Positions 1 to 9,922 are shown, numbered from the stretch's first letter. The stretch: DNA of 64,000 nucleotides from Aquipseudomonas ullengensis (GCF_014174475.1 NZ_JACJUD010000005.1:186001-250000); one strand, 5' to 3'. The notes: generated from the letters alone by a model not told the origin. Translations and numbers: made by a program.

Positions 1-380
1 TGGCGGCCCGCACCGCGCAATCGACCCAGGAAATCACCAGCATGATCGAGCGTATCCGCAGCAGCACCGAGCAAGCGGTGAACAGCATGCAGACCGGCGT
101 GACGCGGGTGAACGACGGCGTCAGCCTGGCCCGCCAGGCCGGCGAGTCGATCAATGAAATCAGGGGCGGCGCGCACCGCGCAGCGGAAGTGGTGGAGGAG
201 ATTTCCCACACCATCGGCGAGCAGAGCAAGGCCAGCAGCGAAGTGGCCCAGCGCGTCGAACACATCGCCCAGATGTCGCAACAGAACAACCGCACTGTGC
301 ATGACCTGGCCGGCGCCGCCCAGCGCCTGGAAGGCGTGGTGCGCAGCATGCAGAACTCGGTGCTGCAGTTTCAGACGTGA
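1..380 (+). CDS. methyl-accepting chemotaxis protein, C-terminal end (partial)
   Basis: This is the 3' end of a gene that begins before the window; the open frame runs from the first bases to TGA at 378-380. The protein is polar, heptad-rich and free of membrane segments, with runs such as ITSMIERIRSST and EISHTIGEQSKASSEVAQ. These are typical of the distal adaptation/signalling helix of chemoreceptors, the part that forms the long cytoplasmic four-helix bundle contacting CheA and CheW. The hairpin tip and the ligand-binding domain lie outside the window, so the signal sensed cannot be inferred. The next gene is convergent, with a gap of 45 bp and no clear terminator. Confidence 0.88.
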   Translation, partial: AARTAQSTQEITSMIERIRSSTEQAVNSMQTGVTRVNDGVSLARQAGESINEIRGGAHRAAEVVEEISHTIGEQSKASSEVAQRVEHIAQMSQQNNRTVHDLAGAAQRLEGVVRSMQNSVLQFQT

Positions 381-425
381 ATGAGGCGGCCCCCGAGCAG
401 GCAAACCGCCGGCGCCCTGCCCGAC

Positions 426-2378
426 TCAGCGCGGTGCCTGCAAACCTGACAGCGGGCTGCTCGCCGAGACAGTCGACCTGGCAAAATCCGCGAAATACTC
501 AGCCGCCATCGGCCGGGCGAACAGGTAGCCCTGCCCCTGATCGCAGCCCAGCTCGGCCAGCAACTGGCGCACGGCCTCATCCTCGATGCCCTCGGCGGTG
601 GTCAGCAGCTTGAGGCTTTTAGCCATCTGGATGATCGCCGTGACGATGGCCTGATCCTGGGCATTGTCCTGCAGGCGGCGCACGAACGACTGGTCGATCT
701 TCAGCTTGTCGACGCGAAAACGCTGCAGGTAGGACAGGTTGGAATAGCCGGTGCCGAAGTCATCGATGGACAGCTTCACGCCCAGCGCCTTGAGGCGATA
801 GAGCATGTCGATGAAGGCTTCGGAATCCTGCAGCAGAATCGACTCGGTCAGTTCCAGTTCCAGGCAGGCCGGGTTAAGGCCGTAGCGGTTGAGGGCCGCG
901 CGCACCATGACCTCCAGGTTGCTGCGGCGAAACTGCACAGCCGAGAGGTTGACCGACACCACCATGCGCGGCAGACCCGCGGCCTGCCAGAGCATCATCT
1001 GCCGGCACGCCTCGTTGAGCACCCACTCGCCGATCTCGACGATCAGCCCCGAGCGCTCGGCCACGCCGATGAAGCGATCCGGCGCGATCATCCCCAACTG
1101 CGGGTGCTGCCAGCGGATCAGCGCCTCGGTGGCCAACAGGCGACCGCTGCGGATATCCACGATCGGCTGGTAATGCAGCACGAACTCCTCGCGGGCCAGG
1201 GCCTGACGCAGGTCCAGCTCCAGCCCCAGGCGCTCGTGGGTATCGGCGTTCATCTGCGCGTCGAAGAAGCAAAAGCCATTACGCCCCGCCGCCTTGGCCT
1301 GGTACATGGCCATGTCCGCATGCATCAGCAGTGTTTCGAAATCGTCGCCATCCTCGGGAAACAGGGCGATGCCGATGGAGATCGAGGTGACGATCTGCAT
1401 GCCCTTGAGGGCGAAGGGCTGCGCCAGTTTCTCCTGCACCTGCGCGGCCACGGCCGACACCGCCGCCGGGTCGTCGACATCGGCCAGGGTCATCAGAAAC
1501 TCGTCACCGCCCTGGCGGCTCACCGTATCCATCTCGCGCACGGAGCCCTGCAGGCGCAGGGCAACCTCCTTGAGCAACTCGTCGCCGGCGCTATGGCCAA
1601 GGGAGTCGTTGATGGTCTTGAAGTTGTCCAGGTCGAGAAACAGCAGCGCCACGCGCTTGCCGTAGCGCCGCGCCTGGCCGATGGCCTGTTCCATGCGGTC
1701 GTGGACCAGCAGGCGGTTGGGCAGATTGGTCAGCGCATCGTGCTGCGCCAGGTGGGTAAAGTTGGCTTCGGAATCCTTCACCCGCAGGATTTCCTGCTGC
1801 AGGCGCAACAGCGTGCGGCGCAGGTCATTGGCCAGCAGCCACACCGCCGCCGCACACATCAGCAGGATGCTGCTGACGTTGACCATCCGCCCGATGCTCA
1901 GCGGCCGCGGTTCGAAATGCTGCAGGCCACTGAGCGCCGCATAAGTGAGGAACGCCACCACCGCCAGCATGCTCAGCAGCAGGCCGATGAACTGGCGCAG
2001 CGGCGCCACCATGCCCGCGACGATCAGGACACCGGGAAACGCTAGCAGCGCACCGCTGTACAAGCCCTGGCTGAACCACAGGGAAATGCTCAGCAGCAGG
2101 GTCAGCGACACCAGCACCAGCGTAATCGCCACCTCGGTGGCGCCACGCTGGTTCAGGTACCGCCCGAGCAGCACCATCACCAGTGCCGACAGCACCATCG
2201 CGGCATTCAGCCAGTCCCCCACTAGCAAGGGATAGATACCGATAGACAGCAGCACCACAGACACCACATTGGCGATCTGCGCCAAGCGCCGGGCCTGCAG
2301 GCGCCGATCCAGCGGATCGCCCTGCTCGACCCGGTCCTGCGTATTTTGCGCACGCGTCATATACGACTTCACTTCCAT
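426..2378 (-). CDS. membrane-anchored diguanylate cyclase/phosphodiesterase (GGDEF-EAL)
   Basis: The 650-residue protein has an N-terminal membrane domain of about five or six hydrophobic segments (residues 35-185), a short coiled linker, a GGDEF domain (about 210-375) and an EAL domain (about 385-635). The cyclase signature GGDEF is intact at 290-294, with an RxxD product-inhibition motif (REMD, 281-284) five residues before it. The EAL signature (E418-L420) and the DDFGTGYS loop are also intact, so both synthesis and breakdown of cyclic di-GMP are possible. The membrane part does not match a sensor I can name. An internal ATG at codon 7 is an alternative start. The gene stands alone on the minus strand, convergent with the chemoreceptor gene. 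Confidence 0.93.
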   Translation of the reverse strand: MEVKSYMTRAQNTQDRVEQGDPLDRRLQARRLAQIANVVSVVLLSIGIYPLLVGDWLNAAMVLSALVMVLLGRYLNQRGATEVAITLVLVSLTLLLSISLWFSQGLYSGALLAFPGVLIVAGMVAPLRQFIGLLLSMLAVVAFLTYAALSGLQHFEPRPLSIGRMVNVSSILLMCAAAVWLLANDLRRTLLRLQQEILRVKDSEANFTHLAQHDALTNLPNRLLVHDRMEQAIGQARRYGKRVALLFLDLDNFKTINDSLGHSAGDELLKEVALRLQGSVREMDTVSRQGGDEFLMTLADVDDPAAVSAVAAQVQEKLAQPFALKGMQIVTSISIGIALFPEDGDDFETLLMHADMAMYQAKAAGRNGFCFFDAQMNADTHERLGLELDLRQALAREEFVLHYQPIVDIRSGRLLATEALIRWQHPQLGMIAPDRFIGVAERSGLIVEIGEWVLNEACRQMMLWQAAGLPRMVVSVNLSAVQFRRSNLEVMVRAALNRYGLNPACLELELTESILLQDSEAFIDMLYRLKALGVKLSIDDFGTGYSNLSYLQRFRVDKLKIDQSFVRRLQDNAQDQAIVTAIIQMAKSLKLLTTAEGIEDEAVRQLLAELGCDQGQGYLFARPMAAEYFADFARSTVSASSPLSGLQAPR

Positions 2379-2524
2379 GAGGCGACTACTGCGAGGTGGC
2401 CAGATTCTGACCGAAGGGACGCACGCTAACCAAAAGTGAGAGGTCGGGGCAAGTGTGTGGTGGGCGACTGTCGGCCAGATATGGCTATTCGCTGATTACA
2501 AAATCCGGGCCGACTCATAGCTTT

Positions 2525-3346
2525 TCAGCGGGGGAACAAAAACGTCACGGCCACACGAAATCCCCAGCCTTGCGGCCCATCCGTCGGGCTGTCTAGCCAA
2601 TACCGCGGCCCTGCTTGCACAGTCAAAGGCTGCCCACCGAGCTTCAACAATTGAGTCACTGTCAGGTTGACCGGGACCGACCATTCACGCGATTGCCAGT
2701 TGTAGGTCGACTCGCTGTTGACGCCAAACGTGGTGAGCGTTGCGTTGGTATACGAAAGGAAGGGCTGCATGAATGTCTGGTTGACCTTGTCCTTGTCATC
2801 CGCAGGACTGCCTTCCAGGCCCCATATATGGTTGGCGAGGACGCCGTGCGTCCAGCCATTGGATTGCTTCAGTGCGACCACCGTCGGGCCGAGCCCCCAT
2901 TGTTCGCTGCCCAGCAACTCGTCACTGGCGGTGGGTATCAGCAGCGCAGGGCCCGCCCCCAGAATCCAGCCGCTGGCCGTGGGCTTTCTCGGCGAGAAGA
3001 AGAAACTTTGGGTGATATCGCCAACCCCGGATTTGTCTGCTGCCCCATTCGCAGCCAGACCATGCTGATCGATGACAGGCAGGATGGTGCGAGAAATCAG
3101 GTTCCAGTCGTCATTCAGCGTAAAGGGCAACACGGGCTGAATATTGGTGAGACTGCGCATGCCGTCACCGCTTGGCCCCATCTTCTGGTCCCAGTTGTAC
3201 TGCACCGGAAGGCTGTACATGGCCGCGACCGGGTTGAGGGCTTGCTTGGCCAGCTCCGCCGAGTCTTCGGCATGGGTGGCAGGTGCCAGGCACAGTGCTG
3301 CTGCGAGGGTCGAAGCGGTACATATCCACTGATTGTTTGAAGCCAT
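2525..3346 (-). CDS. outer-membrane beta-barrel protein, transporter/phenol-pathway MetA-like
   Basis: The 273-residue product starts with a signal peptide ending near ATHA. The rest alternates short polar and aromatic stretches and ends in a beta-strand with terminal aromatic/Arg residues (TFLFPR), as outer-membrane barrels do. Phrases such as NIQPVLPFTLNDDWNLISRT and GLGPTVVALKQ resemble a broad family usually annotated as transporter or phenol MetA-like; this is recall and not a search. ATG at 3346 is preferred over a GTG three codons upstream because AGGTGA lies at a good distance. It is the last gene of a minus-strand row with the DUF3313 lipoprotein and alkyl sulfatase, so a role in uptake of hydrophobic or sulfated compounds is possible but unproven. 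Confidence 0.72.
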   Translation of the reverse strand: MASNNQWICTASTLAAALCLAPATHAEDSAELAKQALNPVAAMYSLPVQYNWDQKMGPSGDGMRSLTNIQPVLPFTLNDDWNLISRTILPVIDQHGLAANGAADKSGVGDITQSFFFSPRKPTASGWILGAGPALLIPTASDELLGSEQWGLGPTVVALKQSNGWTHGVLANHIWGLEGSPADDKDKVNQTFMQPFLSYTNATLTTFGVNSESTYNWQSREWSVPVNLTVTQLLKLGGQPLTVQAGPRYWLDSPTDGPQGWGFRVAVTFLFPR

Positions 3347-3439
3347 AGTTGTCACCTGCCGAGTCAGAAGTGTGTGCGCAAAGACGGCTCTATTGAGTTC
3401 AGTAGGCCCACGCCGTGAGTACAGCGTAGGGCTCCCCTC

Positions 3440-4108
3440 CTACTTAGATTTGAGCATCTCGAATGACTTGAACATGTCCGCTGCCCAGCCATCGAGCACG
3501 GCACGAGCGTCTGTGGCTTGCAGGACCTGAGATGAGTTTTCCAGCTCCTTACCTGCGCCCTTTCGCACCACTTCGGCCACCACCTTGTTGTCACTGTCGA
3601 GGAAGATTGCTTCGGTTGAGAGGCTGGTGTCCTGGTCACGAATACCAGTAGCGACACTAACCCCAGCGGCAACCAGGGCGATGGGAATCACCTCGTAGGG
3701 CCGTAGCCCCTTGGTCTTGGCACTGACGGCAGTAATAGCAGGGCGCACGATCAATACACCCGGTCCAGGGCCGTTGGCCAACGGCAAGGCCTTGGCGAAC
3801 TGCGTTTTCAGGACCTGATCGTAGTATTGGGTAATGCCCTGCAAGGTACTCGCCGGGACTTTCTCGGTAGGCTGAGGCTGCGGGTAGAGCTGGCTGGGCT
3901 CGATATAGACACTGGTGAAGCGACTCACATCCACACCCGGTTGTACCCAGCGCATGACGGGCGCCCCGGACGGCGATTTGTCTTCCTTGAGGATGCTGTA
4001 ATCGATCAGAAACCCGGAGTACTGCTCGGGCTCGACGTACTTGCTCGTACAGCCCGTGAGAATGATGAGTGCAAGGGAAACGGGTAACGCCAGCGACTTC
4101 GTCTTCAT
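3440..4108 (-). CDS. DUF3313-like lipoprotein
   Basis: The 222-residue protein begins MKTKSLALPVSLALIILTGC, a lipoprotein signal with lipobox LTGC, so the mature protein should be lipid-anchored in the envelope. The remainder (for example FTSVYIEPSQLYP, LIVRPAITAVSAKTKGLRPYEVIPIALVAAGVSVATG) fits the DUF3313 family of lipoproteins of unknown function. ATG at 4108 is chosen because AGGAG precedes it at the right spacing and the lipoprotein signal starts there; the open frame extends 30 codons upstream. It lies 229 bp downstream of the alkyl sulfatase gene and 93 bp upstream of the barrel protein on the same strand. Function is unknown. Confidence 0.82.
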   Translation of the reverse strand: MKTKSLALPVSLALIILTGCTSKYVEPEQYSGFLIDYSILKEDKSPSGAPVMRWVQPGVDVSRFTSVYIEPSQLYPQPQPTEKVPASTLQGITQYYDQVLKTQFAKALPLANGPGPGVLIVRPAITAVSAKTKGLRPYEVIPIALVAAGVSVATGIRDQDTSLSTEAIFLDSDNKVVAEVVRKGAGKELENSSQVLQATDARAVLDGWAADMFKSFEMLKSK

Positions 4109-4337
4109 CGTACTGCTCCTGGTGATAGCGATCCTGCGAGAACGCTTGGCATAAGTGGGCAACGTTGCGCTTGCGACAGCCACGCGCTGCCAGAACATGA
4201 GATGCGCAAGGGAGGTCCTGGTGGCCGAGTTGCATTGCCCCCTGATGTGTGAGGGCGACGCTTCGGCAAAAGGAAGGGCAAACCATCAGCTTCCGCCAAT
4301 GGCTTGCCCTTGATGCCATCAAGCACCAGGCGGTGCG

Positions 4338-6356
4338 TCACGGAGTGACGATGTTGAACCAGAAGTCGAAGTTATCCATGTAGCTCATCAACTCCTCCAG
4401 CTTGCCCTGCTCGCCCTGCACCTTGATCGCACCTGAACTCTCCGCGTCTTTCAAGGTGGTCTCCTTGAGCATGACCTTGTTCAGGGTGGCGCGGGTCAGG
4501 GTGATGGTCGCGTCGGCATCTTTCGACTGCATGCCCTCGGTGTGGTTGAGCACGCCATTGACCATCTCCAGCACGTATTTCTGCTTCAGGTCGGTGAAAT
4601 CGAAGTTGAGGGTGATGTGCTTGTCTGCAACCTCCGGCCCTTTCAGGCGCATGGCCAGATAGTCGAAGAACAGGTCCAGGTCCATGGCCTTGACGGTGTC
4701 GGCGCTGGCGGTGTCCGGTGTCGGCAGTTTCTGCACGCCATTGCGCAGCTCCTGGGCGCCGGTCAGGTAGAAGTTGCGCCACGGGCCACTCTCGGCCTGA
4801 TAGCCCAGCTGTTCCAGCGCATCGGCTTGCAGGTTCTTCGCCGCCTGGTTGTTCGGGTCGGCGAACACCACGTGGTTGACCACCTCGGCTACCCAACGGA
4901 AATCGCCCTTGTCGTAGTACTCCTTGGCCTTTTTCAGTACTGCGTCAGCGCCGCCCATCATGTCGACATAGCGCTTGGCTCCTTCCTCCGGTGGCAGCTC
5001 GTTGAGGGTGGCGGGGTTACCGATAAACCAGCCCAGGTGCAGGACGTAGGTGGCCTTGACGTTGTGGTTCAGCGAGCCGTAGTAGCCGCGGTTGGAGAAG
5101 TGCGTGGCGATGTTTTTAGGTAGTTTCACCTGCTCGCCGATCTCGGTCATTGTGTACCCCTTGTTCGCCAGGCGCAGGGTCTCGTCGTTGATGAAACGGT
5201 ACATGTCGCGCTGCGACGACAGCTGCTCCTTGACCTCCTTGTTGCCCCAGACCGGCCAGTGGTGCATGGCGTACATCACCTGCACATCGTCGCCCCATAG
5301 CTTCAGCGTCTCGTTGAGGTACTTGGACCAAGGCAGCGGCTCGCGGATCTTCGCGCCGCGCAGCGAGTAGGTGTTGTGCAGGGTGTGGGTAGAGTCTTCG
5401 GCCGTATTCAGGGCCTTCAGCTCCTTGATGTAAAAGAGCATCTCGGCCGGCGCCTCACTGCCCGGCGCGTAGAGGAACTCGTAGTTGAGCCCGTCGATCA
5501 CGTGGGTCTCGCCGGTCTTCTGGATGATATCGGTCGGCGGGATCAGGGTTACGGTGCCAGCGGAGGTAGTGGTGCCCAGGCCGGCGCCCAGCTGGCCGGT
5601 TTCGTTCGGCGGCAGCAGGTTGCCGTACATATAACTGGCTCGGCGGCTCATAGCGGTGCCGGCCATGACGTTCTCGGCAACCGCATGCTCGAGGAAGCCC
5701 AGTGGGGCATAAATCTTGACCTTGCCGGAGGTGACATCGGCCTCGTCCACCACGCCGCGCACGCCGCCGTAGTGGTCGACGTGACTGTGGGTGTAGATCA
5801 CCGCTACCACGGGTTTCTTCGGCCGATGCTTGAAGTACAGCTCGAGGGCGGCCTTGGCAGTTTCGCTGGAGATCAGCGGGTCCATGACGGTGATACCGGA
5901 CTTGCCTTCGACGATGGTCATGTTCGACAGGTCGTAGTTACGCACCTGATAGAGACCCTCGGTGACCTTGAACAGGCCGGAGATGTTGATCAGTTGCGAC
6001 TGGCGCCACAGGCTGGGGTTGGTGGTGTCGGGGGCCGCCTGGCCTTCCTTGATGAAGTTGTACTTGGCCGGGTCCCAGATCATGTTGCCTTTGGCGCCCT
6101 TGATCGGCTCCGCCGGCAGCGGTGCGATGAAGCCTTTATGAGCCAACTCGAACGACGTCTTGTCGTCGAACGGCAGCTCCTTCAGCAACGCGTCGTTTGC
6201 GGCCTTGGTGGCGCTGGTTGCTGGCTTGGGAGCTTCTGCGGCCCACGTTTGAGTGGCCATCGAGACACTCGCGGCGAGCAGGAAAGAAGCACCGAACCTG
6301 AAAATCTTCGCAGAAGAAGAACGGGCATGCAGGGCGGTGGAGGCGGTCATACGCAT
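4338..6356 (-). CDS. secreted alkyl/aryl sulfatase (SdsA1-like, metallo-beta-lactamase fold)
   Basis: The 672-residue protein hydrolyses alkyl sulfate esters such as SDS to a fatty alcohol and sulfate. It has an N-terminal signal peptide (cleavage near TWAA, residue 40) and a metallo-beta-lactamase domain with the zinc motif THSHVDH (H190, H192, D194, H195). The downstream motif AEDSTHTLHN carries further metal ligands. The C-terminal part (about 545-672) resembles the SCP2-like domain thought to bind the alkyl chain. Length and domain order fit SdsA1-type class III alkyl sulfatases. ATG at 6356 has AGGGAG seven bases upstream; 24 codons of open frame before it are not used. A FadL-type porin gene lies upstream on the same strand, fitting uptake of the released alkyl chain. 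Confidence 0.93.
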   Translation of the reverse strand: MRMTASTALHARSSSAKIFRFGASFLLAASVSMATQTWAAEAPKPATSATKAANDALLKELPFDDKTSFELAHKGFIAPLPAEPIKGAKGNMIWDPAKYNFIKEGQAAPDTTNPSLWRQSQLINISGLFKVTEGLYQVRNYDLSNMTIVEGKSGITVMDPLISSETAKAALELYFKHRPKKPVVAVIYTHSHVDHYGGVRGVVDEADVTSGKVKIYAPLGFLEHAVAENVMAGTAMSRRASYMYGNLLPPNETGQLGAGLGTTTSAGTVTLIPPTDIIQKTGETHVIDGLNYEFLYAPGSEAPAEMLFYIKELKALNTAEDSTHTLHNTYSLRGAKIREPLPWSKYLNETLKLWGDDVQVMYAMHHWPVWGNKEVKEQLSSQRDMYRFINDETLRLANKGYTMTEIGEQVKLPKNIATHFSNRGYYGSLNHNVKATYVLHLGWFIGNPATLNELPPEEGAKRYVDMMGGADAVLKKAKEYYDKGDFRWVAEVVNHVVFADPNNQAAKNLQADALEQLGYQAESGPWRNFYLTGAQELRNGVQKLPTPDTASADTVKAMDLDLFFDYLAMRLKGPEVADKHITLNFDFTDLKQKYVLEMVNGVLNHTEGMQSKDADATITLTRATLNKVMLKETTLKDAESSGAIKVQGEQGKLEELMSYMDNFDFWFNIVTP

Positions 6357-6850
6357 TGAAATCTCCCTATTACTTAATGAGCTGTGCCGTTCCCGGCAAC
6401 TGCCAGCAGTACGCGTCGAGGGTGCCAATACCGCGAGTTCAAGGCGGTTTCAGCCAGATGGCACTTCCCGACTATTCGGTCAAATAGACTCAGAAAAAAA
6501 CGTAGCCCGAAATGATGAAGTTGCAAGCACCGATGAGAAAGCGGGGCTTCTACAGCGGTCGTTTTGGGAGGGGCGCTATAGAAATTGATGCGTCATTTGT
6601 GGGGGGGGATGGGCTATAGCCATGGTGACGAGGGCGGGGCCAGATGCAAAAGAATTTGTTACAAACGCTAGGCCGATTCTGTTGAAAAAACCGCCTCGAT
6701 ATCGTCACGAAAGAGCGTGGGCGACGTTTAACGGAGCTGTCTTGGCTTTTACTTAGCAGCACCACAATCGGCGTTTTCGAGCGGCCGAGTAGCCGCTCTT
6801 TCAGGCAGTGCTTTTCCACCCAGTCGGCAAGAAGCTGCCCTTCGCAAGCG
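6357..6850. other. 494-bp gene-free interval
   Basis: This stretch separates the FadL-type gene from the alkyl sulfatase gene. Its middle (about 6480-6780) is visibly more AT-rich than the flanking genes, as expected of a promoter region for the sulfatase. A palindrome GAGCGGC-N6-GCCGCTC at 6779-6798 follows the porin gene but has no T-run on that strand, so I do not call it a terminator. A minus-strand open frame (6550-6819) has unusual composition and no ribosome-binding site. Confidence 0.6.
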
Positions 6851-8074
6851 TTAAAAGTGATAGGCCCCGGAAACGATTACGGCGTAAGGGTGCTCTGTTT
6901 CGCCCACCACTCGCCCGCGCAAGGCCGAGGGGCCGGTATCCACGGGTGACTTTCCGAAGTCCACCAGGTGCAAATTGAACTCGACGGCCTTGCCGTTGCC
7001 GTGGTCCACCTGCACCCCGGCACCTACGCCCCACATGCGGTCTAGCGCCATGGCCAAGGTCCGCTTGTCGTCGTCCACCGGTGCCTGTACGTAGAAGGTG
7101 TCGAGGGTATAGCGAAGGCCCCCGTTAGCCGGGAAGCCGTAGCCCAGGGTGCCGGCCCAGAAGTTGTTGAAGCCGCCGTCATCCAGGTCGAGGGTAGTAC
7201 CGTCCATAGATATGGAGTTGGCACCGAACCTGGAGAACTCTACCCAGGCAAGGTCGGCGACGATGAACGCCCCCGAATCCAATTCGTGGTGCACGCCGCC
7301 GATGATCCGCTGCGGCATCACCTGCTCGACCTCGATTTCGTCATCCAAGGTGCCTCGCTCCAGCAGGCCTCCGATCACTGGCCCGGTGTTGCGGAACTTG
7401 AGATCGCCGTCAATATCGGTCTTCGACTCGCTGGTATAGACCAGACCGAAGCGGGTCTTCTCGGTCATTTCCCACAGCAGCGAGAGGCTGAAGTTGGTGC
7501 CCACTCCGTCGAGGTCGGCCTCCAGCTTTCCATCACCGGCGCCAGGCGTCAGCGTGTTGATGGCCACTTCCGATTGCGACGAGATGTAGTTGATGCCCAC
7601 AGAGGCCCCTAGCGACCACTGCTCGTTGATGCGCCAGGACAGCGCCGGTGTGACGGCCACGTATACCAGCGAGTAGCTGTCGCTGTAGTAGCGGCCGGCC
7701 CAGTCGGAGCCGTATTGCGAGCCGAACCCGGACGGAATGGTTAGCGAGATACCGGCATGGATTGTCTCGGTGAGCGGCCGGACATAATAGGCTTGGGGAA
7801 TCATCACAGGGTTGAGGTCGTTATCCGGGTCGCCACCACTGGTAGTGGTCCTCCCCTCATCTACCTCGAAGGTACCGAACCCGGTGGCTTGCATCAGACT
7901 GATGGACGTACTGGGCTTGTCCAGGCGAGCCATGCCGGCGGGGTTATCGCTGGCGGTTTCCGCACTATCGGCGCTGGCTGCTATACCGGCAAAGCCTGCC
8001 GAACCGGCCAGCACGGGCGCGGCACCGAGACACACGAACACGCCGGTCAACACCTGTAGCGATGCAACTCTCAT
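6851..8074 (-). CDS. FadL/OmpP1-type outer-membrane hydrophobic compound transporter
   Basis: The 407-residue protein has a cleavable signal peptide (ending APVLAG) followed by the family landmark SDNPAGMARL. Repeated beta-strand patterns follow, and the protein ends in YAVIVSGAYHF with the terminal Phe of outer-membrane barrels. FadL-family channels carry long-chain fatty acids, alkanes or aromatics through the outer membrane by lateral diffusion. ATG at 8074 has a near-perfect AAGGAGG six bases upstream, which overrides a longer open frame. The alkyl sulfatase is next on the same strand, so alkyl sulfates or their alcohol/fatty acid products are plausible substrates; this is inference from position. 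Confidence 0.92.
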   Translation of the reverse strand: MRVASLQVLTGVFVCLGAAPVLAGSAGFAGIAASADSAETASDNPAGMARLDKPSTSISLMQATGFGTFEVDEGRTTTSGGDPDNDLNPVMIPQAYYVRPLTETIHAGISLTIPSGFGSQYGSDWAGRYYSDSYSLVYVAVTPALSWRINEQWSLGASVGINYISSQSEVAINTLTPGAGDGKLEADLDGVGTNFSLSLLWEMTEKTRFGLVYTSESKTDIDGDLKFRNTGPVIGGLLERGTLDDEIEVEQVMPQRIIGGVHHELDSGAFIVADLAWVEFSRFGANSISMDGTTLDLDDGGFNNFWAGTLGYGFPANGGLRYTLDTFYVQAPVDDDKRTLAMALDRMWGVGAGVQVDHGNGKAVEFNLHLVDFGKSPVDTGPSALRGRVVGETEHPYAVIVSGAYHF

Positions 8075-8490
8075 GAAACCTCCTTGGCTGGTGAGAAATA
8101 AGACCGCACGGCAGCGCCTGCTCAATTCTTCAGCGAATTTGGCTGTTCCATTGGGGAGTGCCGAGCGAGCGCTGGTTTGCACGGCAGAATGACGTGGTAG
8201 GCCGATAGCCGAGCGGCAGGGTTATCCATACGGATATCGCCGGACTCGCTCCAACCCTGCCCCCTGCTGAGCAGCTTCCATTGCGAGTCAAGCTGGTCGC
8301 CCAGTTGTTCTGCGCCGAAAAATGCGCCGCGAGGGCGCTGGTACGCCACATTGAGCATCCCCTGCCATGACAAGCAGTAGCCTAGTCAGAGGAGACGAAC
8401 ACGCAACTTGGTCGCAGCAGAATGCGAATATCGCTCTTATTTCGCGACGTGACTTGGCGAGACGAAACACACCCTCCACGCGCCAGCCAT
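8075..8490. other. 416-bp interval without a supported gene
   Basis: This region lies between the FadL-type gene and the cysS terminator. The only open frame of note (8122-8373, minus strand) would need a TTG start, has no ribosome-binding site and resembles nothing I recognise. The part next to 8074 should hold the porin promoter, but I cannot place its boxes with confidence. Confidence 0.5.
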
Positions 8491-8520
8491 AAAAAAGGCC
8501 GCTCTCAGAGCGGCCTTTTT
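8491..8520 (-). terminator. intrinsic terminator of glnS-cysS
   Basis: The palindrome GGCCGCTCT-C-AGAGCGGCC (8497-8515) has an A-run on one side and a T-run on the other, so it can terminate in both directions. It lies 17 bp past the cysS stop codon. Confidence 0.9.
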
Positions 8521-8536
8521 CATTGCAGCGAACAGC

Positions 8537-9922
8537 TTACTCAGCCAGGCGCCAGGTGGTGCCGCCCTTGCCGTCTTCCAGGACCACGCCCAGGGCGGTG
8601 ATCTGGTCGCGGATGCGGTCGGACTCAGCCCAGTTCTTCTCGGCACGCGCCTGCAGGCGTGCAGCGATCAGCGCTTCGACTTCGGCGGCGTCGACCTTGC
8701 CGGCGGCGCCGGCCTTGAGGAAGTCGTCCGGCTGCAGTTGCAGCACGCCGAGTAGGCTGGCCAGGACCTTGAGCTGAGCGGCCAGGCCGGCGGCAGCCTG
8801 TACGTCCGACTCACGCAGGCGATTGACCTCGCGAATCATCTCGAACAACACGGCGCAGGCTTCCGGCGAGTTGAAGTCGTCGTCCATCGCCACGGCGAAG
8901 CGCTCGACAAATTCCTCACCACCGGCCGGTGCAGCCTCGGGCAGACCTTTCAGGCCGTTGTAGAAGCGCTCCAGGGCGCCCTTGGCTTCCTTGAGGCTGT
9001 CTTCGGAGTAGTTGATCGGGCTGCGGTAGTGGCTGGACACCAGCAGGTAGCGCACCACTTCCGGATGGTACTTCTCCAGCACCTCACGGATGGTGAAGAA
9101 GTTGCCCAAGGACTTGGACATCTTCTCGCCGTCCACGCGCACCGCGCCGGCGTGCATCCAGGCGTTGGCGTAGAGCTTGCCGGTGGCCGCCTCGCTCTGC
9201 GCGATCTCGTTCTCGTGGTGCGGGAACACCAGGTCCGGGCCGCCGCCGTGGATGTCGAAGGTCTCGCCCAGGCAGCAGGTGGACATCACCGAGCATTCGA
9301 TGTGCCAGCCCGGCCGGCCCGCGCCCCAGGGCGACTGCCAGCTCGGCTCGCCCGGTTTGACGCCCTTCCACAGGACGAAATCGAGCGGGTCTTCCTTGAT
9401 TTCGTCGACCTCGATGCGCGCACCGATCTTCAGGTCTTCGATCTTCTTGCGCGACAGCTTGCCGTAGCCGACGAACTTGCCGACGCGGTAGTACACGTCG
9501 CCATTGCCCGGGGCGTAGGCGTAACCCTTGTCGATCAGGGTCTGGATCATCTGGTGCATGCCGTCGATGTGCCCGGTGGCACGCGGCTCGATGTCCGGGC
9601 GCAGCACGGAAAGGCGCGCCTCGTCCTCGTGCATGGCGGCGATCATGCGCTCGACCAGCGCGTCGAACGGCTCGCCGTTGTCGTTGGCGCGCTTGATGAT
9701 CTTGTCGTCGATGTCGGTAATGTTGCGCACATAGGTCACGTCATAGCCGCGATGACGCAGCCAGCGGGTGACCACGTCGAACGCCACCATCACGCGGGCG
9801 TGGCCGATGTGGCAGAAGTCGTACACGGTCATGCCGCATACGTACATGCGCACCTGGTTGGCCACCAGCGGCTTGAACGGCTCTTTGACCTTGCTCAGGG
9901 TGTTGTAGATGGAGAGTGCCAT
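8537..9922 (-). CDS. cysS: cysteine--tRNA ligase
   Basis: The 461-residue class I synthetase charges tRNA-Cys with cysteine in the cytoplasm. It shows the HIGH signature (CHIGHAR, H38-H41) and KMSKS (near residues 267-271). C29 in YVCG and the later C and H residues (IECSVM, PHHENE) fit the zinc site that selects cysteine. Length matches bacterial CysRS. The ATG begins at the base next to the glnS stop codon, so the two synthetases form a tightly coupled operon, a common arrangement in Pseudomonas. A strong terminator follows. Confidence 0.98.
   Translation of the reverse strand: MALSIYNTLSKVKEPFKPLVANQVRMYVCGMTVYDFCHIGHARVMVAFDVVTRWLRHRGYDVTYVRNITDIDDKIIKRANDNGEPFDALVERMIAAMHEDEARLSVLRPDIEPRATGHIDGMHQMIQTLIDKGYAYAPGNGDVYYRVGKFVGYGKLSRKKIEDLKIGARIEVDEIKEDPLDFVLWKGVKPGEPSWQSPWGAGRPGWHIECSVMSTCCLGETFDIHGGGPDLVFPHHENEIAQSEAATGKLYANAWMHAGAVRVDGEKMSKSLGNFFTIREVLEKYHPEVVRYLLVSSHYRSPINYSEDSLKEAKGALERFYNGLKGLPEAAPAGGEEFVERFAVAMDDDFNSPEACAVLFEMIREVNRLRESDVQAAAGLAAQLKVLASLLGVLQLQPDDFLKAGAAGKVDAAEVEALIAARLQARAEKNWAESDRIRDQITALGVVLEDGKGGTTWRLAE

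Noticed and set aside
6550..6819. 89-codon minus-strand frame downstream of the FadL-type gene
   Set aside because: It has odd composition (Arg, Ser and Pro runs), no ribosome-binding site and lies in AT-rich promoter-like DNA.
8122..8373. 83-codon minus-strand frame between cysS and the FadL-type gene
   Set aside because: It would need a TTG start, lacks a ribosome-binding site and shows no recognisable features.
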